A stretch of DNA of 64,000 bases from Pasteurella bettyae CCUG 2042 (GCF_000262245.1 NZ_AJSX01000047.1:62001-126000); one strand, 5' to 3'; shown: positions 1-10,307, numbered from the stretch's first letter. The notes: generated by a model not told the origin, from the sequence alone. Made by a program: numbers and translations.

Positions 1-599
1 ATCACAAAATAATGCCCTTCAGGGACAATCCATTCGCCTAAAGAAAGATTATTTTGTTTAAAGTAATGTGCGGATTGGTCATAACGTACTTTGGTCAATA
101 AAATGGAATGTAGAATATTGCCTATTTGTTCGGTACGTTCAATTAATGTTAAGTCTTCACCTTGTCGTGATTGGAGCGATGTTTCTGAATTAATGTAGTT
201 TAATTCACCTTGTTGTCTATAGGTTTGAATTTCACAATGATTAATTTTGCAGTTATTACGCTCATAATTAGGGATAATACTAACCAATCCTGTTTTTTGA
301 TCATACTGAATATGATCACCTTCAATACCAATAACACGTTTCACAAATTCTTCTTGTGGTTCTAGAGTATTGGGCTGTTTAAAAATTACAATATCGCCAC
401 GCTTAGCTTGATTAAGTGTTGCGATAGTTGAGTCTATCATTGGTACTTTCAAGTTATAAGCAAGACGATTTACAACAATAAAATCTCTCGGCATGATTGT
501 TGGAGCCATACTTGCAGTGGGCACAAGATTAAATACATAAGCAATGCAGCCACGTAGCATAGCTAATAAAACAATTAGCTGAGCGATTTTTTTAAACAT
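1..599 (-). CDS. Signal peptidase I paralogue, C-terminus cut by window edge
   Basis: Reading leftwards from an ATG at 599 gives an open frame of 199 codons that runs off the window. It resembles type I signal peptidase, which removes signal peptides at the outer face of the inner membrane. One membrane segment (about residues 5-24) leads straight into PTASMAPTI with the likely catalytic Ser30. KRGDIVIFK follows, and FVKRVIGIEGD carries the likely general base Lys87. A two-cysteine insert (NNCKINHC) mirrors the one in the neighbouring LepB. Unlike LepB it lacks the long N-terminal part with the extra membrane segment and cytoplasmic loop. The start lies 2 bases beyond the lepB stop, so translational coupling is likely. 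The GDNR..S box would lie outside the window, so activity cannot be fully judged. Confidence 0.85.
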   Translation of the reverse strand, partial: MFKKIAQLIVLLAMLRGCIAYVFNLVPTASMAPTIMPRDFIVVNRLAYNLKVPMIDSTIATLNQAKRGDIVIFKQPNTLEPQEEFVKRVIGIEGDHIQYDQKTGLVSIIPNYERNNCKINHCEIQTYRQQGELNYINSETSLQSRQGEDLTLIERTEQIGNILHSILLTKVRYDQSAHYFKQNNLSLGEWIVPEGHYFV

Positions 600-601
600 T
601 A

Positions 602-1624
602 TTATTTAATTTGTTGGAAGATTCGCTCAGTACGAATGCCAGTAGGCCATTGATTTTGTTTTTTATCTAAACTCAGCCAAATATAAGTGGCTTTGCCTAC
701 AATATTTTTTTCAGGCACAAATCCCCAGAAACGGCTATCTTCACTGTTATTACGATTATCTCCCATCATAAAATAATGATTTTCAGGAACCGTCCATTCA
801 GTAACATAATTATCTTGTGAGCTATATGCTTTATAACGATAACCTTCAGAAATCGGTTCAGGGAACCAGTGAATTTTATGCTCAACATCCCCTGTTTCAG
901 TTGTCTCTAGTGGGCTAGGTCCATAGAGCAAGCTACCATCAGGATTTTGTCCGACGACAAATTGAAATTCTTTATTTTCTACAGGAACAGTATAGGTAAA
1001 TTCTTTCACATCACAGTTCTCAGTACAAGGTTTACCATTTTTACCATAAATAATTGTAATTTTACGATCCAGTTCATTATATTGAACGCGGTCACCACCA
1101 ATCCCAATAATGCGTTTTATATAATCAACATTGGGTTGTGGAGGCGCTTTAAACACCACAATATCCCCTCGTTTTGGCTTACCTGTTTCAATTAAGGTAT
1201 TTTGAAATACAGGATCTTTGATGCCATATGCATATTTATTAACCACTAAGAAATCACCAATACGTAAAGTAGGTTCCATAGAGCCAGAGGGAATCTGGAA
1301 TGGTTCTATAATAAATGAACGCAAAATTAATACAAAAGCTAATACTGGAAAAATTGATGCAACAAATTCAGAACCTTCAGAAATTGGTTCGATGTTTTGT
1401 TTTTCTTCTTCAGTTAAAACTTTGCCTGAACGTTGTTCAATACGTAGAATTTGACGTTTACGTTTTGGTTGATGTACAAAACGGTTATAGCACCATAAAA
1501 TCCCAGAAATAACGGTTAGGATAATTAATAGGATAGAGAAGGTATTAGGTAATGCAAAATGATCTAATACTTTCCAGAGCCCAAAACCGACTACTAAAAG
1601 AATCGGTAAAAAAAAGTTAGACAT
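602..1624 (-). CDS. lepB: Signal peptidase I (leader peptidase)
   Basis: Inner-membrane serine protease that cleaves signal peptides from exported proteins. The 340-residue product has two N-terminal membrane segments (about 5-20 and 29-45), a basic cytoplasmic stretch, another hydrophobic segment (about 88-104), then IPSGSMEPTL with catalytic Ser115. KRGDIVVFK follows, YIKRIIGIGGD carries the general base Lys170, and GDNRNNSEDSRFWG lies near the C-terminus. All boxes of the Ser/Lys family are present. It follows lepA by 15 bases, the usual lepA-lepB operon, and is followed after 2 bases by a second signal peptidase-like gene. Confidence 0.97.
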   Translation of the reverse strand: MSNFFLPILLVVGFGLWKVLDHFALPNTFSILLIILTVISGILWCYNRFVHQPKRKRQILRIEQRSGKVLTEEEKQNIEPISEGSEFVASIFPVLAFVLILRSFIIEPFQIPSGSMEPTLRIGDFLVVNKYAYGIKDPVFQNTLIETGKPKRGDIVVFKAPPQPNVDYIKRIIGIGGDRVQYNELDRKITIIYGKNGKPCTENCDVKEFTYTVPVENKEFQFVVGQNPDGSLLYGPSPLETTETGDVEHKIHWFPEPISEGYRYKAYSSQDNYVTEWTVPENHYFMMGDNRNNSEDSRFWGFVPEKNIVGKATYIWLSLDKKQNQWPTGIRTERIFQQIK

Positions 1625-1639
1625 AAATGTTTTCCTTAT

Positions 1640-3433
1640 TTAGTCTTTACCTACGTGTAAGATGGCTAAGAACGCTTCTTGAGGAACTTCAACATTTCCT
1701 AATTGTTTCATGCGTTTTTTACCTTCTTTTTGTTTTTGTAAAAGTTTTTTCTTACGACTGACGTCGCCACCATAACATTTTGCTAATACGTTTTTACGTA
1801 ATTGTTTAACTGTTGAACGTGCAATAATATGGTTACCGATTGCCGCTTGAATCGCAATATCAAATTGTTGACGTGGAATAAGTTCTTTCATTTTTTCCAC
1901 TAAATCACGACCACGATAAGGGGCATTATCTTTGTGGACAATTAAGGCTAAAGCATCAACTCGTTCAGAATTAATCATAATATCAACCCGCACCATATCT
2001 GCAGATTGGAAACGTTTAAAGCCATAATCTAAGGAAGCATAGCCTCGAGAAGTGGATTTCAAACGGTCAAAAAAGTCAAGAACCACTTCACCCATTGGGA
2101 TTTCATAGGTTAGAGCAATTTGATTGCCATGATAAACCATATGAGTTTGTACGCCACGTTTTTCTACACATAATGTGATGACATTACCCAAATATTCTTG
2201 TGGCACTAAAATATTACATTCTGCAATCGGTTCACGAATATCAGCAATATTATTTAATGGTGGTAATTTTGCAGGGCTATCCACATAAACGATATCACCA
2301 TTTGTTAATTCTACTTCATATACTACAGTGGGGGCTGTAGTAATTAAATCAAGATCATATTCACGCTCTAAACGTTCTTGAATGATCTCCATATGTAATA
2401 AACCTAAGAAACCACAACGGAAACCAAAACCTAATGCAGTTGATGTTTCTGGCTCGTAAAATAATGAGGCATCGTTTAAACTCAGTTTTGCTAGCGCATC
2501 ACGGAAAGCTTCATAATCATCAGAACTGACTGGAAATAATCCCGCATAGACTTGAGGTTTTACTTTCTTAAAACCTGGTAATGCAGAGGATGCTGGGTTA
2601 TGTTGTAGTGTGAGGGTATCGCCTACAGGCGCCCCTAAAATATCTTTAATTGCACAGACTACCCAACCAACTTCACCACATCCTAGCTGCGTAGTATCTT
2701 CTTGTTTTGGAGTAAAAATACCTAAACGATCAACATTATAAGTTTGACCTGTACTCATCACTTTAATTTTGTCACCTTTTCTTAAAGTTCCATTTTTAAT
2801 GCGAACTAAAGAAACGACACCTAAATAATTATCGAACCAAGAATCAATAATTAAAGCTTGTAATGGTGCTTCAGGATCGCCTTCTGGTGCTGGAATTTTT
2901 GCTACGATCTCTTCTAATACATCTTCGACACCAACACCGGTTTTAGCTGAACAACGTACGGCATCTATTGCATCAATTCCAACAATATCTTCAATTTCCT
3001 CGGCGACTCGTTCAGGATCAGCAGCAGGTAAATCAATTTTATTAAGCACAGGAACTACTTCAAGATTCATTTCAATCGCAGTATAACAGTTAGCTAAGGT
3101 TTGAGCCTCAACGCCTTGTCCTGCATCTACCACTAATAAAGCACCTTCACAAGCCGCTAAAGAACGAGATACTTCATAAGAAAAGTCTACATGTCCTGGA
3201 GTATCAATAAAGTTTAATTGATAAGTTTCACCATCTTTTGCTTTATAGTTTAAGGTAACACTTTGTGCTTTAATGGTAATACCACGCTCACGTTCAAGAT
3301 CCATTGAATCTAATACTTGAGTTTCCATTTCACGATCAGATAAGCCTCCACAAGTTTGGATTAAACGATCAGATAAGGTTGATTTACCATGGTCAATATG
3401 TGCAATAATTGAAAAGTTACGAATATTTTTCAT
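1640..3433 (-). CDS. lepA: Elongation factor 4 (ribosome-associated GTPase LepA)
   Basis: Translational GTPase of the EF-G-like group, thought to act on ribosome assembly or stalled ribosomes. The 597 residues match the family length. The G1 motif AHIDHGKST is at residues 11-19, G3 is DTPGHVDF, and G4 is NKIDLP. The C-terminus carries the LepA-specific domain with [12 protein letters not shown] and KKRMKQ. It lies just upstream of lepB in one transcription unit. No clear terminator separates the two genes. About 280 bases, including an uptake signal and the grcA terminator, separate it from grcA. Confidence 0.98.
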   Translation of the reverse strand: MKNIRNFSIIAHIDHGKSTLSDRLIQTCGGLSDREMETQVLDSMDLERERGITIKAQSVTLNYKAKDGETYQLNFIDTPGHVDFSYEVSRSLAACEGALLVVDAGQGVEAQTLANCYTAIEMNLEVVPVLNKIDLPAADPERVAEEIEDIVGIDAIDAVRCSAKTGVGVEDVLEEIVAKIPAPEGDPEAPLQALIIDSWFDNYLGVVSLVRIKNGTLRKGDKIKVMSTGQTYNVDRLGIFTPKQEDTTQLGCGEVGWVVCAIKDILGAPVGDTLTLQHNPASSALPGFKKVKPQVYAGLFPVSSDDYEAFRDALAKLSLNDASLFYEPETSTALGFGFRCGFLGLLHMEIIQERLEREYDLDLITTAPTVVYEVELTNGDIVYVDSPAKLPPLNNIADIREPIAECNILVPQEYLGNVITLCVEKRGVQTHMVYHGNQIALTYEIPMGEVVLDFFDRLKSTSRGYASLDYGFKRFQSADMVRVDIMINSERVDALALIVHKDNAPYRGRDLVEKMKELIPRQQFDIAIQAAIGNHIIARSTVKQLRKNVLAKCYGGDVSRKKKLLQKQKEGKKRMKQLGNVEVPQEAFLAILHVGKD

Positions 3434-3649
3434 CTTAAATGTTCTATGTTCTAAATAGTTATTTTTATATAAGGTGATTTTAGAATTGTGCTAAAGTTTA
3501 ATCGGCTGATTTTACCTGAAAGTGCATAAGAGTGCTAGGATTATCGTTGAATTTACGCCTTTTAATTAAAAAATTTTTTAAAAATGCGACCGCACTTTTA
3601 TTATCAAATGATGGCAATATTGAGTCATTAAAATAATTAAAAATATATA

Positions 3650-3684
3650 TAAAAACACCCCAAATGCCAGGCAATTGAGGTGTT
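3650..3684 (-). terminator. Rho-independent terminator of grcA
   Basis: On the minus strand AACACC pairs with GGTGTT, extended by an interrupted inner stem (CAATTGCC with GGCATTTG). The stem is followed by a T-rich run. It sits about 25 bases beyond the grcA stop codon, so grcA is probably monocistronic. Confidence 0.75.
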
Positions 3685-3709
3685 AAAAATTGTTAAACTA
3701 AGTTCTAAA

Positions 3710-4093
3710 TTATAAACTTTCAGTGAAAGTACGAGTAATAACGTCGCGTTGTTGCTCTGGTGTTAATGAGTTGAAACGAACGGCATAACCAGAAACACGA
3801 ATAGTTAATTGTGGATATTTGTCAGGATTGTTAACGGCATCTTCTAAAGTTTCACGACGTAATACATTAACATTTAAATGTTGACCACCTTCAACTTTTA
3901 CAGTTGGAGCAACATTGACAGGTAATTCACGATATTCGATTTGACCTAATTCATTAATTGCAACAATTTGGTCTTCTGCAAATTGTGCTTTAGCGACTAA
4001 ACAACGAGCTTCACCTTTGTCACTATCTAATAACCAAAATGAATTTAATAAATTATCATTTGCTGCTTTAGTAATTTGAATACCTTTAATCAT
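3710..4093 (-). CDS. grcA: Autonomous glycyl radical cofactor GrcA (YfiD)
   Basis: Small spare part for pyruvate formate-lyase: it supplies a fresh C-terminal glycyl-radical domain when PFL has been cleaved by oxygen. I chose the ATG at 4093, giving 127 residues, because a strong GGGAGG ribosome site lies 7 bases before it; an in-frame ATG 15 bases upstream has none. The radical motif RVSGYAVRF places the radical on Gly102, and [12 protein letters not shown] before it is typical of the PFL C-terminus. Position between lepA and ung matches H. influenzae. In E. coli this gene is FNR-activated, but I see no convincing FNR box here. Confidence 0.95.
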   Translation of the reverse strand: MIKGIQITKAANDNLLNSFWLLDSDKGEARCLVAKAQFAEDQIVAINELGQIEYRELPVNVAPTVKVEGGQHLNVNVLRRETLEDAVNNPDKYPQLTIRVSGYAVRFNSLTPEQQRDVITRTFTESL

Positions 4094-4392
4094 AAAGTTG
4101 CCTCCCAAATATTGGCATTGTTAATATAAATTGTTTAAGTGTTGTACAGTTTATCAATTTTTTTTAAAAATTCAACTATTTTTGATAAGTAATATAAAAA
4201 TATTTTATAAAAACTATCTTAATTTGATAAAAACAAGATTTTTTGATTGCTTATTAATCTATTTAACTTTTCTATATCAACTTTTTATGTCATCTTTTCG
4301 GGGTATTTTATAAAAATTTAAGCATATTTTTTATATTCACTGGAATTAAAGTTATTTATAATTTATAAAAAATATTTATGGAGAGGAAAATT

Positions 4393-5061
4393 ATGGCAAC
4401 CTGGAAAGATGTTATTGGTGCAGAAAAAGAACAAGCTTACTTTAAGAATATTCTACAGCAAGTTCATGCAGAACGTATGGCAGGTAAAACAATCTATCCT
4501 CCTCAACATGATATTTTTAATGCTTTTAAATTGACTGAATTTGAACAAGTAAAGGTCGTTATTTTAGGGCAAGATCCCTATCATGGCCCTAATCAAGCCC
4601 ATGGATTAGCTTTTTCTGTATTACCTGGTATTACTCCACCGCCTTCATTAATGAATATGTATAAAGAATTATCCACTGATATTGTTGGATTTAAGATTCC
4701 GAATCATGGCTATTTAATTCATTGGGCAGAACAAGGCGTATTGTTGCTTAATACTGTTCTTACCGTAGAACGAGGTCAAGCTCATTCTCATGCTCAATTT
4801 GGTTGGGAAACCTTTACTGACCGAGTTATTGCCAGCCTAAATGAACATCGTAATAATTTAGTATTTTTATTATGGGGAAGTCATGCTCAGAAAAAAGGAC
4901 AATTTATTGATCGTCAACGTCATTGTGTATTAACTGCTCCTCATCCTTCTCCTTTATCAGCCCATAGAGGTTTCTTAGGTTGTCATCATTTTTCGAAAAC
5001 TAATGAATATTTAAAAGCACATCATATTCCAGAAATTGATTGGCAATTGACCGCACTTTAA
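4393..5061 (+). CDS. ung: Uracil-DNA glycosylase, family 1
   Basis: Excises uracil from DNA to begin base-excision repair. The water-activating motif GQDPYHG places the catalytic aspartate at residue 61. [10 protein letters not shown] near the C-terminus gives His184, and [10 protein letters not shown] is the family core. The start at 4393 is preferred over the in-frame ATG at 4378 because GGAGAGG lies between them at ribosome-site distance. The product is then 222 residues, close to the family norm. The last codons overlap an uptake signal (ACCGCACTT at 5050). Confidence 0.97.
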   Translation: MATWKDVIGAEKEQAYFKNILQQVHAERMAGKTIYPPQHDIFNAFKLTEFEQVKVVILGQDPYHGPNQAHGLAFSVLPGITPPPSLMNMYKELSTDIVGFKIPNHGYLIHWAEQGVLLLNTVLTVERGQAHSHAQFGWETFTDRVIASLNEHRNNLVFLLWGSHAQKKGQFIDRQRHCVLTAPHPSPLSAHRGFLGCHHFSKTNEYLKAHHIPEIDWQLTAL

Positions 5062-5115
5062 AGCAAGTTTAATGTATAATATGAAGAATATCTCAGCACT
5101 AGAAAGGGAATATTA

Positions 5116-5892
5116 ATGTTAGCAATTATTTCTCCTGCGAAAACTCTTGATTACGAAAGTGCGGTTCCTAAATTTGAATTTACTCAACCGCATTTGACCC
5201 AATATAGCCAACAACTTATCGATATTTGTCGTAAATTATCACCTGCACAAATTGCTTCGCTAATGTCTATTAGTGATAAACTAGCGGGCTTAAATATGGC
5301 TCGTTTTGCTGAATGGCAAATTGATCATAATGAACAAAATGCTAGAGCAGCCATTTACGCTTTTAAGGGGGATGTTTATACAGGGTTAGAAGTGGAAACA
5401 TTAACTAATGATGATGTGTTATTTGCACAAAAACATTTGAGAATGTTATCTGGCTTATATGGACTATTAAAATCTTTAGACTTAATGCAAGCTTATCGTT
5501 TAGAAATGGGGACTAAGTTAGTAAATACTAAAGGCAAGGATTTATACAGTTTCTGGGGCAATATTATTACTGAGTCTGTTCAAACAGCCTTAGATGAGCA
5601 AGGTGATAATATTCTAGTCAATCTGGCTTCTGATGAATATTATAAATCAGTAAAAGCAGAGAGTTTAAAGGCTCAGATAATTAAACCGATATTTTTAGAT
5701 AATAAAGCAGGTAAATATAAAGTTATTAGTTTCTATGCTAAAAAAGCAAGAGGACTAATGTGTCGTTATATGATTCAAAATCGTTTAACTCAGGTTGAAC
5801 AACTTAAAGAATTTGATCTCGCTGGGTATTGGTTTGATGAAAAAGCATCTTCTACCAGTGAATTTGTATTTAAGCGTGATTTAGGTAAATAA
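5116..5892 (+). CDS. yaaA: Peroxide stress resistance protein YaaA (DUF328)
   Basis: YaaA in E. coli is induced by OxyR and lowers unincorporated intracellular iron during hydrogen peroxide stress, limiting Fenton damage to DNA. The product has the family length (258 residues), begins [13 protein letters not shown], and contains [11 protein letters not shown] and [14 protein letters not shown], both typical of the family. AAAGGGA precedes the ATG. A lipoprotein gene starts 4 bases after the stop and fieF overlaps that gene, so the three probably form one operon. An uptake signal lies in the first codons (5157). Confidence 0.95.
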   Translation: MLAIISPAKTLDYESAVPKFEFTQPHLTQYSQQLIDICRKLSPAQIASLMSISDKLAGLNMARFAEWQIDHNEQNARAAIYAFKGDVYTGLEVETLTNDDVLFAQKHLRMLSGLYGLLKSLDLMQAYRLEMGTKLVNTKGKDLYSFWGNIITESVQTALDEQGDNILVNLASDEYYKSVKAESLKAQIIKPIFLDNKAGKYKVISFYAKKARGLMCRYMIQNRLTQVEQLKEFDLAGYWFDEKASSTSEFVFKRDLGK

Positions 5893-5895
5893 TTC

Positions 5896-6495
5896 ATGAA
5901 AAAATATTTTATTTTTGTCCTCATTGGTTTATTAACAGGTTGTGTTAATACAAAACATGTAGAAAATCTTGAAAAACGACCGCACTTAGTCGTTCCAAAA
6001 GAGATTAATCATAATGCTAAAACTTATTATCTAAAAGCGCAGCGTGATTTAGGTAGTATGTCTCGTTATATTTATTTTGAGAAAAAAGAAACGCCGACTA
6101 ATTGGAAAAGTGAAATTGAAGTATTACATGATGTCAATGCAGAAAAACGTTCATTAGAAGAGCGTAAGAAGCTTCGTGAGAAAGTATATAATAATACAGG
6201 AGTTGAACACTTCCAATTATTTGAAAAAGATCATTCGCTGTATTCTTTTGTGATTTATGCGCCTTCTGCTCAATATAATAATTGGCAAGTGAACGTGGCC
6301 AAAGGTGAAAATGTGGAAGGCTGTGGTTTCGTTCAATATCAATATGCATTAAAGATTCCTAAAACGAAGAAATTAATGAATATGGGAAAAGTAAAACTTA
6401 TTGGTTATTTGAAAAAATATGCTGTTGATAAAGAAATGCAACGAATTAGCTCAATGGAGTGGAATTGGGTTTGTAAAGTAAATAATAAATCATGA
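5896..6495 (+). CDS. Putative lipoprotein of unknown function
   Basis: The 199-residue product begins with a lipoprotein signal peptide: Lys-Lys, a hydrophobic stretch, then LTGC with Cys16 as the predicted lipidated residue. No domain is recognised in the rest. It is rich in Lys, Tyr and Asn, has a central charged stretch (EKRSLEERKKLREK), and has two further cysteines (EGCGF and WVCKV) that could form a disulfide. It lies between yaaA and fieF: 4 bases after yaaA, and its TGA overlaps the fieF ATG. Co-transcription with two iron/peroxide genes is the only clue to function. An uptake signal sits inside it at 5979. Confidence 0.8.
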   Translation: MKKYFIFVLIGLLTGCVNTKHVENLEKRPHLVVPKEINHNAKTYYLKAQRDLGSMSRYIYFEKKETPTNWKSEIEVLHDVNAEKRSLEERKKLREKVYNNTGVEHFQLFEKDHSLYSFVIYAPSAQYNNWQVNVAKGENVEGCGFVQYQYALKIPKTKKLMNMGKVKLIGYLKKYAVDKEMQRISSMEWNWVCKVNNKS

Positions 6496-7385
6496 GTTCT
6501 CAATATTCTGATTTAGTCAAAAGGGCTTCTTTTGCTGCAATTTTTACTGCAATAACGTTAATTGTGGTCAAATTATTTGCTTGGTGGCAAACAGGCTCAG
6601 TGAGTATGTTGGCATCCATTACAGACTCTACTTTAGACTTATTAGCTTCATTTACTAGTTTATTGATTCTGCGCTTTGCATTAATGCCTGCTGATCATAA
6701 TCATTCTTTTGGCCATGGCAAGGCGGAGTCATTGGCTTCAATGGCTCAAGGGGCTTTTATTACAGGCTCTGCATTTTTTCTCTTATTACAAGGCATTCAT
6801 CGTTTAAATAATCCTATGCCTGTAGAAAATACAGGCATAGGGATCAGTATTACGATGTTTTCAGTCGTTATTACTTTTATTCTTGTTTTGTATCAAGGGC
6901 GAGTGATTAGATTTACAGATAGCCCCGCAATAAAAGCCGATCAATTACATTATCAAACTGACTTAGTTATGAATGCAGCAATTTTAATTTCGTTGTTATT
7001 AGGCTATTTAGGATTTAATTCTGCCGATGCCATTTTTGCGATTTTGATTGCTATTTATATTTGTATAAATGGGGCAAAAATGATGTTTGATGCAGTTCAA
7101 TTATTATTAGACCTAGCATTACCTGATGAAGAAATTAAACAGATTGAGCAACTCATTATGCAAGATAAACGTATTCTTGGTTTTCATGATTTGCGTACCA
7201 GACGTGCGGGTGAAGTCCGTTTTATTCAAATGCATTTAGAGCTTGATGATCATCTTAGTTTTTTGCAAGCACATGAAATTACTGAAAAGCTGGAAAGTCG
7301 TTTAGAACAGGCATTTCCTACGGTGGAAGTCGTTATTCACCATGAGCCAACAAGTATTGTTCAAGCAGAAAAGAAGATGATGTAA
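6492..7385 (+). CDS. fieF: Cation-efflux pump of the CDF family (FieF)
   Basis: Proton-driven exporter of Fe(II)/Zn(II) in the inner membrane. Six membrane segments precede a cytoplasmic C-terminal domain (about residue 210 onwards, HDLRTRRAG, IHHEP). The metal-site residues fall exactly where E. coli FieF has them: Asp45 and Asp49 (ITDSTLD), His153 and Asp157 (LHYQTD). HSFGHGKAE is also family-typical. It overlaps the preceding lipoprotein gene by 4 bases (ATGA). Assignment to FieF rather than a generic CDF protein rests on the conserved site and whole-length similarity from memory. Confidence 0.92.
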   Translation: MSSQYSDLVKRASFAAIFTAITLIVVKLFAWWQTGSVSMLASITDSTLDLLASFTSLLILRFALMPADHNHSFGHGKAESLASMAQGAFITGSAFFLLLQGIHRLNNPMPVENTGIGISITMFSVVITFILVLYQGRVIRFTDSPAIKADQLHYQTDLVMNAAILISLLLGYLGFNSADAIFAILIAIYICINGAKMMFDAVQLLLDLALPDEEIKQIEQLIMQDKRILGFHDLRTRRAGEVRFIQMHLELDDHLSFLQAHEITEKLESRLEQAFPTVEVVIHHEPTSIVQAEKKMM

Positions 7386-7510
7386 TTTGAAATTTGATCT
7401 TAGTATAATTTTTGTCAGAAATCCCTAAATTTTTATAGAAGAGAAACACTGATTCGTGTATCTTATACCCCGAAATTATTATTGATTGATATATTAAGGT
7501 AAAAAAGCCT

Positions 7511-8476
7511 ATGATTAAAAAAATTGCTGTATTGACAAGTGGTGGTGATGCGCCTGGTATGAATGCCGCTATTCGTGGTGTTGTTCGTACTGCATTAGTG
7601 GAAGGATTGGAAGTCTTCGGCATTTACGATGGTTACTATGGGCTCTATCATGATAAGATTAAGCAATTAGATCGCTATAGTGTTTCTGATATGATTACTC
7701 GTGGTGGTACATTTCTAGGTTCAGCACGTTTTCCTGAATTTAAAAAGCCAGAAGTTCGTAGAAAATGCGCAGAGATATTGAAATCTCATGGTATTGATGC
7801 CTTGGTAGTGATTGGAGGAGATGGTTCTTATACGGGGGCAAAATTACTTACAGAAGAACATGGTATTCAGTGCATTGGGATTCCAGGTACAATTGATAAT
7901 GATGCACCAGGTACAGATTATACTATTGGCTATCAAACCGCATTACAAACAGCAGTTGATGCAATTGACCGTTTACGTGATACGTCAAGCTCTCACCAAC
8001 GTATTTCTATTGTAGAAATTATGGGGCGTCATTGCAGTGATCTAACCATTAATGCGGCGATTTCAGGTGGATGTGAATATATTGTTGCCTCAGAAGTAGA
8101 ATTTAATCGTGAAGAATTAATTCAAGAAATTGAAGATAGTATTAAAAAAGGCAAACGCCATGCGATTATTGCGATTACTGAATTGATCACAGATGTACAT
8201 GCATTAGCAAAAGAAATTGAAGCACGCGTTAATCATGAAACCCGAGCAACAGTATTAGGTCATATTCAACGAGGTGGATCACCTTGTGCTTTTGACCGTA
8301 TTTTAGCTTCACGTATGGGTGTGTATGCTGTTCAACTTTTATTACAGGGTAAAGGTGGATATTGTGTAGGTATCCAAAATGAGCATTTAGTTCACCATGA
8401 TATTATTGATGCAATTAATAATATGCGTCGTTCATTTAAGGCTGAATTATTAGCCATTGCTGATAAGCTAGTATAA
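7511..8476 (+). CDS. pfkA: ATP-dependent 6-phosphofructokinase
   Basis: Commits fructose 6-phosphate to glycolysis using ATP. The ATP-site glycine motif GGDAPGMN is at residues 11-18. GIPGTIDND places the catalytic aspartate at residue 129. EIMGRHC and GHIQRGGSP are substrate and effector motifs of bacterial PfkA. The 321 residues match the family. The gene stands alone, with 125 bases upstream and a clear terminator downstream. Confidence 0.98.
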   Translation: MIKKIAVLTSGGDAPGMNAAIRGVVRTALVEGLEVFGIYDGYYGLYHDKIKQLDRYSVSDMITRGGTFLGSARFPEFKKPEVRRKCAEILKSHGIDALVVIGGDGSYTGAKLLTEEHGIQCIGIPGTIDNDAPGTDYTIGYQTALQTAVDAIDRLRDTSSSHQRISIVEIMGRHCSDLTINAAISGGCEYIVASEVEFNREELIQEIEDSIKKGKRHAIIAITELITDVHALAKEIEARVNHETRATVLGHIQRGGSPCAFDRILASRMGVYAVQLLLQGKGGYCVGIQNEHLVHHDIIDAINNMRRSFKAELLAIADKLV

Positions 8477-8492
8477 TTTATTTAATATAATG

Positions 8493-8525
8493 AATAGGTT
8501 CTTTTTTGAGAACCTATTTTTATTT
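8493..8525 (+). terminator. Rho-independent terminator of pfkA
   Basis: AATAGGTTCT pairs perfectly with AGAACCTATT (10 pairs, 6-base loop), followed by a T-rich run. It begins 16 bases after the pfkA stop. Confidence 0.88.
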
Positions 8526-8550
8526 TAAGATCAGTCAATATAATATATTT

Positions 8551-8985
8551 ATGTTATTTATCCCTCCACCATTAATTTTTGTATTTGCAGGAATTTTTAT
8601 TAAATTTCTACCGCACTTAGGTTTATTATTACCAATGCACTTTACCGCTAGTGTGGTGGCTATTGTTGCAGTTATTGTCGCAAGTTTAGGTGTATGGGAG
8701 TTTTATAAACATCAAACTACAATTAATCCATATGATCTTGAAAAAACAGATAGACTAGTTACTTCTGGCATTTATCGTGTTAGCCGTAATCCAATGTATT
8801 TAAGTTTACTATTATTTTTAGTTGCAGAGGTATTATGGCTTGGAAAACCAACGGGTTTATTGGGGATTATTATTTTTATTTTATGGATGAATATGGGGCA
8901 GATCAAGGAAGAAGAAAAAATACTAACCGATAAGTTTACTGAGGATTATCTAAATTATCGTAAGAAAGTGAGACGTTGGCTCTAG
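8551..8985 (+). CDS. Membrane methyltransferase of the isoprenylcysteine-carboxyl-methyltransferase/PEMT type
   Basis: Small inner-membrane protein of about 144 residues with four hydrophobic segments. The C-terminal signature GIYRVSRNPMYLS followed by EEK..YRKKVRRWL is shared by the ICMT/phospholipid-methyltransferase group. The bacterial members have mostly unknown substrates. I chose the ATG at 8551; a TTG at 8506 would extend the frame but lies inside the pfkA terminator stem. No good ribosome site is visible for either. An uptake signal lies at 8610. Confidence 0.78.
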   Translation: MLFIPPPLIFVFAGIFIKFLPHLGLLLPMHFTASVVAIVAVIVASLGVWEFYKHQTTINPYDLEKTDRLVTSGIYRVSRNPMYLSLLLFLVAEVLWLGKPTGLLGIIIFILWMNMGQIKEEEKILTDKFTEDYLNYRKKVRRWL

Positions 8986-8990
8986 ATATT

Positions 8991-9030
8991 AAAATCTGCT
9001 CCTTAATTATTTAATTTAACTCAGGAGCAG
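8991..9030 (-). terminator. Probable terminator of lpxA
   Basis: CTGCTCC and GGAGCAG pair around a 21-base AT-rich loop. On the minus strand the stem is followed by ATTTTAA, a moderate T run. It lies 14 bases beyond the lpxA stop, closing the fabZ-lpxA unit. Confidence 0.6.
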
Positions 9031-9043
9031 AATAATAGAGCTA

Positions 9044-9832
9044 TTAACGAATAATTCCACGAGTTGAACGTTTAAAGAAATCAACGAAGAAACTAATTGA
9101 TGATTCTTTTTGTGCAACTTGTTCAATTTCAGGTAAAACTTCTTCTAAGGTTTTATCACCACGGTAAATTAGCTTATAAATATTGCGAATTGCATGCAGA
9201 GTAGGTTTATCAAATCCACGACGTTTTAATCCTTCAATATTTACACCAAATGGTCTAGCATGATTACCTTGAGCCATCACATATGGCGGAACATCTTGGC
9301 TAACCATGGAACCACCGCCTAACATTACATGAGCACCAATGATAACAAATTGGTGAATAGCTGACATACCCCCAACAATGACAAAATCATCTAATTGTAC
9401 ATGACCAGCCAAGGTTGCATTGTTCGCAAGAATACAACGATTTTTGATAATACAATCGTGAGCAATATGGGCATTAACCATAAATAAATTATCATCACCA
9501 ATTTTGGTTACTCCGCCACCTTGCGTTGTACCTCGATGAATAGTCACGCTTTCTCGAATATGGTTACGGTTACCTATTACTGTTCTGGTTGGTTCACCAT
9601 GATATTTTAAATCTTGGTTTGTATCGCCTATACTGGAAAATTGATAAATTTGATTATCTTCCCCTATACGTGTAATACCTTTCACAACCACATGAGAATG
9701 CAATATAGTACCTTTTCCAATTTCGACTTCTGAGCCAATTAAACAGAAAGGCCCGATAACGACATTTTCCCCAATGATTGCGCCATCTTCGATAATTGCA
9801 CTTGGATGAATTTTTGCACTAGAATGAATCAT
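9044..9832 (-). CDS. lpxA: UDP-N-acetylglucosamine O-acyltransferase
   Basis: First enzyme of lipid A synthesis, adding a hydroxyacyl chain from acyl-ACP to UDP-GlcNAc. The product is a left-handed beta-helix of hexapeptide repeats over about residues 1-190, with a helical C-terminal domain. The catalytic base is His125 in NAHIAHDC, the E. coli position. A good AAAGGAG site lies 8 bases before the ATG. It follows fabZ by 22 bases. lpxB, which usually comes next, is absent; a terminator and a convergent gene follow instead. Confidence 0.97.
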   Translation of the reverse strand: MIHSSAKIHPSAIIEDGAIIGENVVIGPFCLIGSEVEIGKGTILHSHVVVKGITRIGEDNQIYQFSSIGDTNQDLKYHGEPTRTVIGNRNHIRESVTIHRGTTQGGGVTKIGDDNLFMVNAHIAHDCIIKNRCILANNATLAGHVQLDDFVIVGGMSAIHQFVIIGAHVMLGGGSMVSQDVPPYVMAQGNHARPFGVNIEGLKRRGFDKPTLHAIRNIYKLIYRGDKTLEEVLPEIEQVAQKESSISFFVDFFKRSTRGIIR

Positions 9833-9854
9833 CTAAAAAGCTCCTTTCTTTAGC

Positions 9855-10307
9855 CTATCTGCGAGCACACATTAGTTTAGCTTCACAAGCTATCTCGTTA
9901 CCAACTTTTGCTATACCAATGAAAGATGTGACACCTCGGCGTTCTTTGATCACTTCTACATTTAATTCAAGGCAATCACCAGGCAAAACAGGACGCTTGA
10001 AACGGGCATCATCAATACCCGCAAAATAAAATAATTGACCGCCTTGGAGTTCATGGGTTTTAAATGCTAATAAGCCCATTGCTTGTGCAAGTGCCTCTAA
10101 AATTAATACCCCAGGTAAAATAGGTTTGGTTGGAAAGTGTCCAGTGAAACAAGGCTCATTTACACTGATATTTTTATATGCTTTTAGCCATTTGCCTTCT
10201 TCATAATCCACAACACGATCCACTAATAGAAAAGGATAACGGTGTGGTAATAATGTCATAATTTCGTGCGCTTCAATAATTCTTGGTGCTCTAGTTTCTG
10301 TTGTCAC
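9855..10307 (-). CDS. fabZ: 3-hydroxyacyl-[acyl-carrier-protein] dehydratase FabZ
   Basis: Dehydrates 3-hydroxyacyl-ACP in fatty acid elongation and competes with LpxA/LpxD for the same acyl pool. The hot-dog fold active site is visible: [14 protein letters not shown] near the N-terminus, [11 protein letters not shown] with His57, and LEALAQ with Glu71. Translation starts at GTG 10307, supported by AAAGG six bases upstream. It is the first gene of a fabZ-lpxA unit separated from lpxD by a terminator, so it needs its own promoter in 10308-10387. Confidence 0.96.
   Translation of the reverse strand: MTTETRAPRIIEAHEIMTLLPHRYPFLLVDRVVDYEEGKWLKAYKNISVNEPCFTGHFPTKPILPGVLILEALAQAMGLLAFKTHELQGGQLFYFAGIDDARFKRPVLPGDCLELNVEVIKERRGVTSFIGIAKVGNEIACEAKLMCARR

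Noticed and set aside
4170-4240. FNR-like boxes upstream of grcA
   Set aside because: TTGAT half sites occur but the partner ATCAA half matches only 2 of 5 bases; not convincing in such AT-rich DNA.
4131-4313. 60-codon frame between grcA and ung
   Set aside because: Phe/Leu/Ile/Tyr-rich translation of AT-rich DNA without a ribosome site; more likely promoter DNA.
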